A stretch of 13,753 nt of DNA. It comes from JACQAI01 sp035507915. GTDB taxonomy: Bacteria; Pseudomonadota; Alphaproteobacteria; Elsterales; Elsteraceae. Below the pieces are notes generated by a model, which saw only the letters and a program-made list of their open reading frames with translations, was not told where the DNA came from and made no database searches. Positions 13,241 to 13,753 of the stretch are shown piece after piece; the first letter of the stretch is position 1, and each line of letters opens with the position of its first letter. Location: contig DATJNS010000215.1 of the NCBI GenBank assembly GCA_035507915.1, positions 1 to 13,753 on the forward strand. Direction: 5' to 3'. The translations under genes were made by a program, and so were the position numbers.

Positions 13241-13753
13241 TCAGGAAGCCGGTCGGGAGGTCGGGGCCGGCTTCTCGAGCACGCAATGCGGGGCTTCGTC
13301 GCCCGAGACCGCCGCCGCGCTGGAGGCGCGCCACAGCGGATTCCAATATTTGTCGATCAGGGTCTCGGTCGCGCGATGGTCCTCGACGATGAAACCGAAC
13401 TCCTGGAGATCGACCGGGTAGAAGTTGTGCGAACCGATGTGGAAGGCACGGTCGTCGACCGTCCACACCTTGGCGTGGTTGGTGATCTTGAGCCCGCCCG
13501 GCCAGGCGTCGTCCAGCCCGAAGCGCAGCGGTGCCAGATGGAAGTGGCGGCACACCAGCGCGTCGAGCTCGGCGTCCGACAGCGCCGGTGCGCGCTCGTG
13601 GATGACCGCGCGCAGCTTGCGGGCGACCTGCTCGAGCGAGACGCCGGTGCTGTAGGAATTGCCGCCCGCCGACACCGAGTCCGGCTGCGACAGCACGAGG
13701 AAGACGTCGCCGTGCTTCTTCGCCAGCAAGTCGGCGAACGCCGCCAGGACCCC
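13241..13753 (-). CDS. Phospholipase D-family protein (partial, N-terminus off window)
   Basis: The minus-strand frame is open from the window edge to a TGA at 13241, giving about 170 C-terminal residues. It contains one HKD motif, HAKVWTVD (H at 13475-13477, K at 13469-13471, D at 13454-13456), followed by FHIGSHNFYPVDLQEFG, in which the GSHN positions match the family's GSxN. Members use two such motifs to cleave phosphodiester bonds in phospholipids or nucleic acids; the first would lie outside the window. The TTG at 13729 is not a likely start, since the frame continues without a stop to the edge. A perfect inverted repeat (13245-13252 with 13267-13274) spans the last codons. Substrate and location cannot be judged without the N-terminus. 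Confidence 0.8.
   Translation of the reverse strand, partial: GVLAAFADLLAKKHGDVFLVLSQPDSVSAGGNSYSTGVSLEQVARKLRAVIHERAPALSDAELDALVCRHFHLAPLRFGLDDAWPGGLKITNHAKVWTVDDRAFHIGSHNFYPVDLQEFGFIVEDHRATETLIDKYWNPLWRASSAAAVSGDEAPHCVLEKPAPTSRPAS

Noticed and set aside
13245..13274. Inverted repeat GAAGCCGG / CCGGCTTC over the end of the phospholipase-D gene
   Set aside because: Perfect eight-base arms but a 14-base loop, mostly inside coding sequence and no T-run; too weak to call a terminator.
1..13753. tRNA, rRNA, CRISPR arrays, insertion sequences
   Set aside because: No direct-repeat arrays, transposase motifs or cloverleaf-like sequences were seen; genes and short gaps fill the window.

Overview
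This is a GC-rich (about 70% by eye), densely coding stretch with no gene-free gap above 100 bases. The high GC, GTG and possible CTG starts, and gene families (acyl-CoA dehydrogenase, MFE-2-like SDR, mandelate racemase family, DUF1326/DUF2182) suggest a free-living aerobic proteobacterium, most likely alphaproteobacterial. That placement is inference; no rRNA or marker gene is present.

The core (877-6869, plus strand) is an almost complete coenzyme F420 biosynthesis operon, named here from family hallmarks. In order: fused FbiC (CofG+CofH, makes the FO deazaflavin), NpdG (F420:NADP oxidoreductase), CofE (F420 gamma-glutamyl ligase), CofD (phospholactate/phosphoenolpyruvate-type transferase), CofC (guanylyltransferase) and a free-standing protein matching the C-terminal flavin-binding half of mycobacterial FbiB (dehydro-F420-0 reductase). 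The first five genes overlap by 8, 8, 4 and 4 bases. The first gene may be read from a nearly leaderless transcript. cofE has no ATG/GTG/TTG that keeps its conserved first strand and probably starts at CTG. A mandelate-racemase-type enzyme (6883-8019) follows 13 bases after the reductase and is probably co-transcribed.

Divergent from fbiC, at the left edge, is the N-terminal part of a threonine-synthase-like PLP enzyme with a zinc-ribbon-like head (781-1, minus).

Downstream on the plus strand come an MFS transporter (8116-9393) and a DUF1326/DUF2182 pair (9468-10992) rich in Cys and Met. GC-rich hairpins lacking T-runs follow the racemase-type gene, the transporter and the DUF2182 gene, so they mark likely transcription-unit ends.

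The right part is on the minus strand. An acyl-CoA dehydrogenase (13148-11982) and an MFE-2-like short-chain dehydrogenase (11957-11046) form a probable beta-oxidation-type operon behind a clear -10 box and a palindrome. At the edge is the C-terminal part of a phospholipase-D-family protein (13753-13241).

Working together: FbiC makes FO from tyrosine and a riboflavin intermediate; CofC and CofD attach the phospho-acid side chain; the reductase saturates it if it came from phosphoenolpyruvate; CofE adds glutamate; NpdG shuttles electrons between NADPH and F420. No obvious F420-dependent catabolic enzyme is in the window, so the cofactor's client enzymes lie elsewhere, unless a neighbour is an unrecognised one.
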